Below, piece after piece: positions 33,828-34,020 of a DNA stretch of 34,020 bases. The notes under the pieces were generated by a model. The model worked only from the letters and a program-made list of their open reading frames with translations, was not told the origin of the DNA and searched no databases. Source of the stretch: Colwellia sp. (GTDB lineage: Bacteria; Pseudomonadota; Gammaproteobacteria; Enterobacterales; Alteromonadaceae). Made by a program: the position numbers and the translations under genes. Within the stretch, counting starts at the first letter, position 1; every line of letters starts with the position of its first letter. The stretch is from contig JALJPA010000023.1 in the NCBI GenBank assembly GCA_022969215.1, positions 1-34,020 on the forward strand, given 5' to 3'.

Positions 33828-33846
33828 AATGGTAATCGTTATCATT
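33828..33846. promoter_or_regulatory. Fur-box-like palindrome
   Basis: AATGGTAATCGTTATCATT resembles the 19-base Fur consensus GATAATGATAATCATTATC, with near dyad symmetry in ATGGTAATCGTTATCAT. It overlaps a possible -35 (TTGCTT, 33846-33851) with a TAAATA -10 candidate at 33869. The controlled gene would lie to the right. Confidence 0.6.
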
Positions 33847-33905
33847 TGCTTTGTTATTAAAGTAGCTTTAAATATTTTATAGCTCCGGATATCAGGGTTA
33901 AGCAA

Positions 33906-34020
33906 ATGATTTCAGCTATATACCCATTACCATTCAAAGTGCTCGATTTCAGTGGGAATTTAAATGACTTTAGGCAAGGAGAAGAACGTAAACATAGTTA
34001 TTCTATATTTTTGTTCTTTA
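33906..34020 (+). other. Possible gene start(s) cut by right edge
   Basis: Two overlapping frames stay open to the window end. One starts at ATG 33964 (GGGAA five bases upstream) and reads MTLGKEKNVNIVILYFCSL, which could be a signal peptide start. The other starts at ATG 33906 and reads through EERKHSYSIFLFF. Only one, if either, is real. The Fur-like site upstream suggests an iron-regulated product, but no family can be named from so few residues. Confidence 0.3.

Noticed and set aside
1-34020. CRISPR arrays, tRNA or rRNA genes, prophage or IS elements
   Set aside because: No regularly spaced repeats, cloverleaf sequences, integrases or transposases were seen on either strand.

Overview
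The window looks like a chromosomal segment from a marine gammaproteobacterium of the order Alteromonadales, probably Colwellia or a close relative. This is inferred from the AT-rich sequence, the protein flavour, the convergent or divergent placement of engB and a cytochrome c4 gene, and the wealth of membrane sensors. No phage, IS element, CRISPR array, tRNA or rRNA was seen. Nearly all genes look intact. Only the edges are cut: an RND pump enters from the left, and an iron-regulated gene probably begins at the right.

Layout. 1-3.5 kb: tail of an RND efflux pump, a bidirectional terminator, an HDOD signalling protein (minus strand), a metallo-beta-lactamase-fold hydrolase and a small HsmA-type membrane protein. 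3.8-7.6 kb: a signalling operon with a membrane-sensor histidine kinase, an Rcp1-like single-domain response regulator and a REC-GGDEF-EAL protein. 7.8-8.6 kb: a small orphan protein, then a 544-base non-coding stretch. That stretch holds an FNR-like palindrome, a -10 element, three hairpins, an AU-rich stretch and a strong terminator, which together look like an undescribed anaerobically controlled small RNA. 8.6-12.4 kb: an MsbA-type ABC exporter, engB and a three-haem relative of cytochrome c4. 12.6-17.0 kb: a lipid-transport operon with LetA/PqiA split into two genes and a LetB-type MCE protein that has eight MCE domains. 17.1-21.7 kb: a molybdenum hydroxylase operon (XdhC, a MocA-like nucleotidyltransferase, a 2Fe-2S subunit and a Tat-exported molybdopterin subunit). 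21.9-23.7 kb: a chemoreceptor with an HBM sensor domain.

23.8-31.4 kb is the most system-like part. A membrane-anchored XRE regulator is divergent from a YbbA/YbbP-like ABC transporter, which is followed by an exported DJ-1/PfpI protein with a helical tail and then an OmpR-type response regulator and its histidine kinase. The same direct repeat, TTTCACA-N4-TTTCACA with an 11-base period, lies upstream of both the ABC operon and the DJ-1/two-component operon. This is the geometry expected of an OmpR-family regulator, so the two-component system may control the whole set, itself included. 31.6-34.0 kb: a second two-component system, followed by a Fur-box-like palindrome and possible gene starts at the right edge, suggesting iron or siderophore control.

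All functional calls come from reading motifs. No database search was run.
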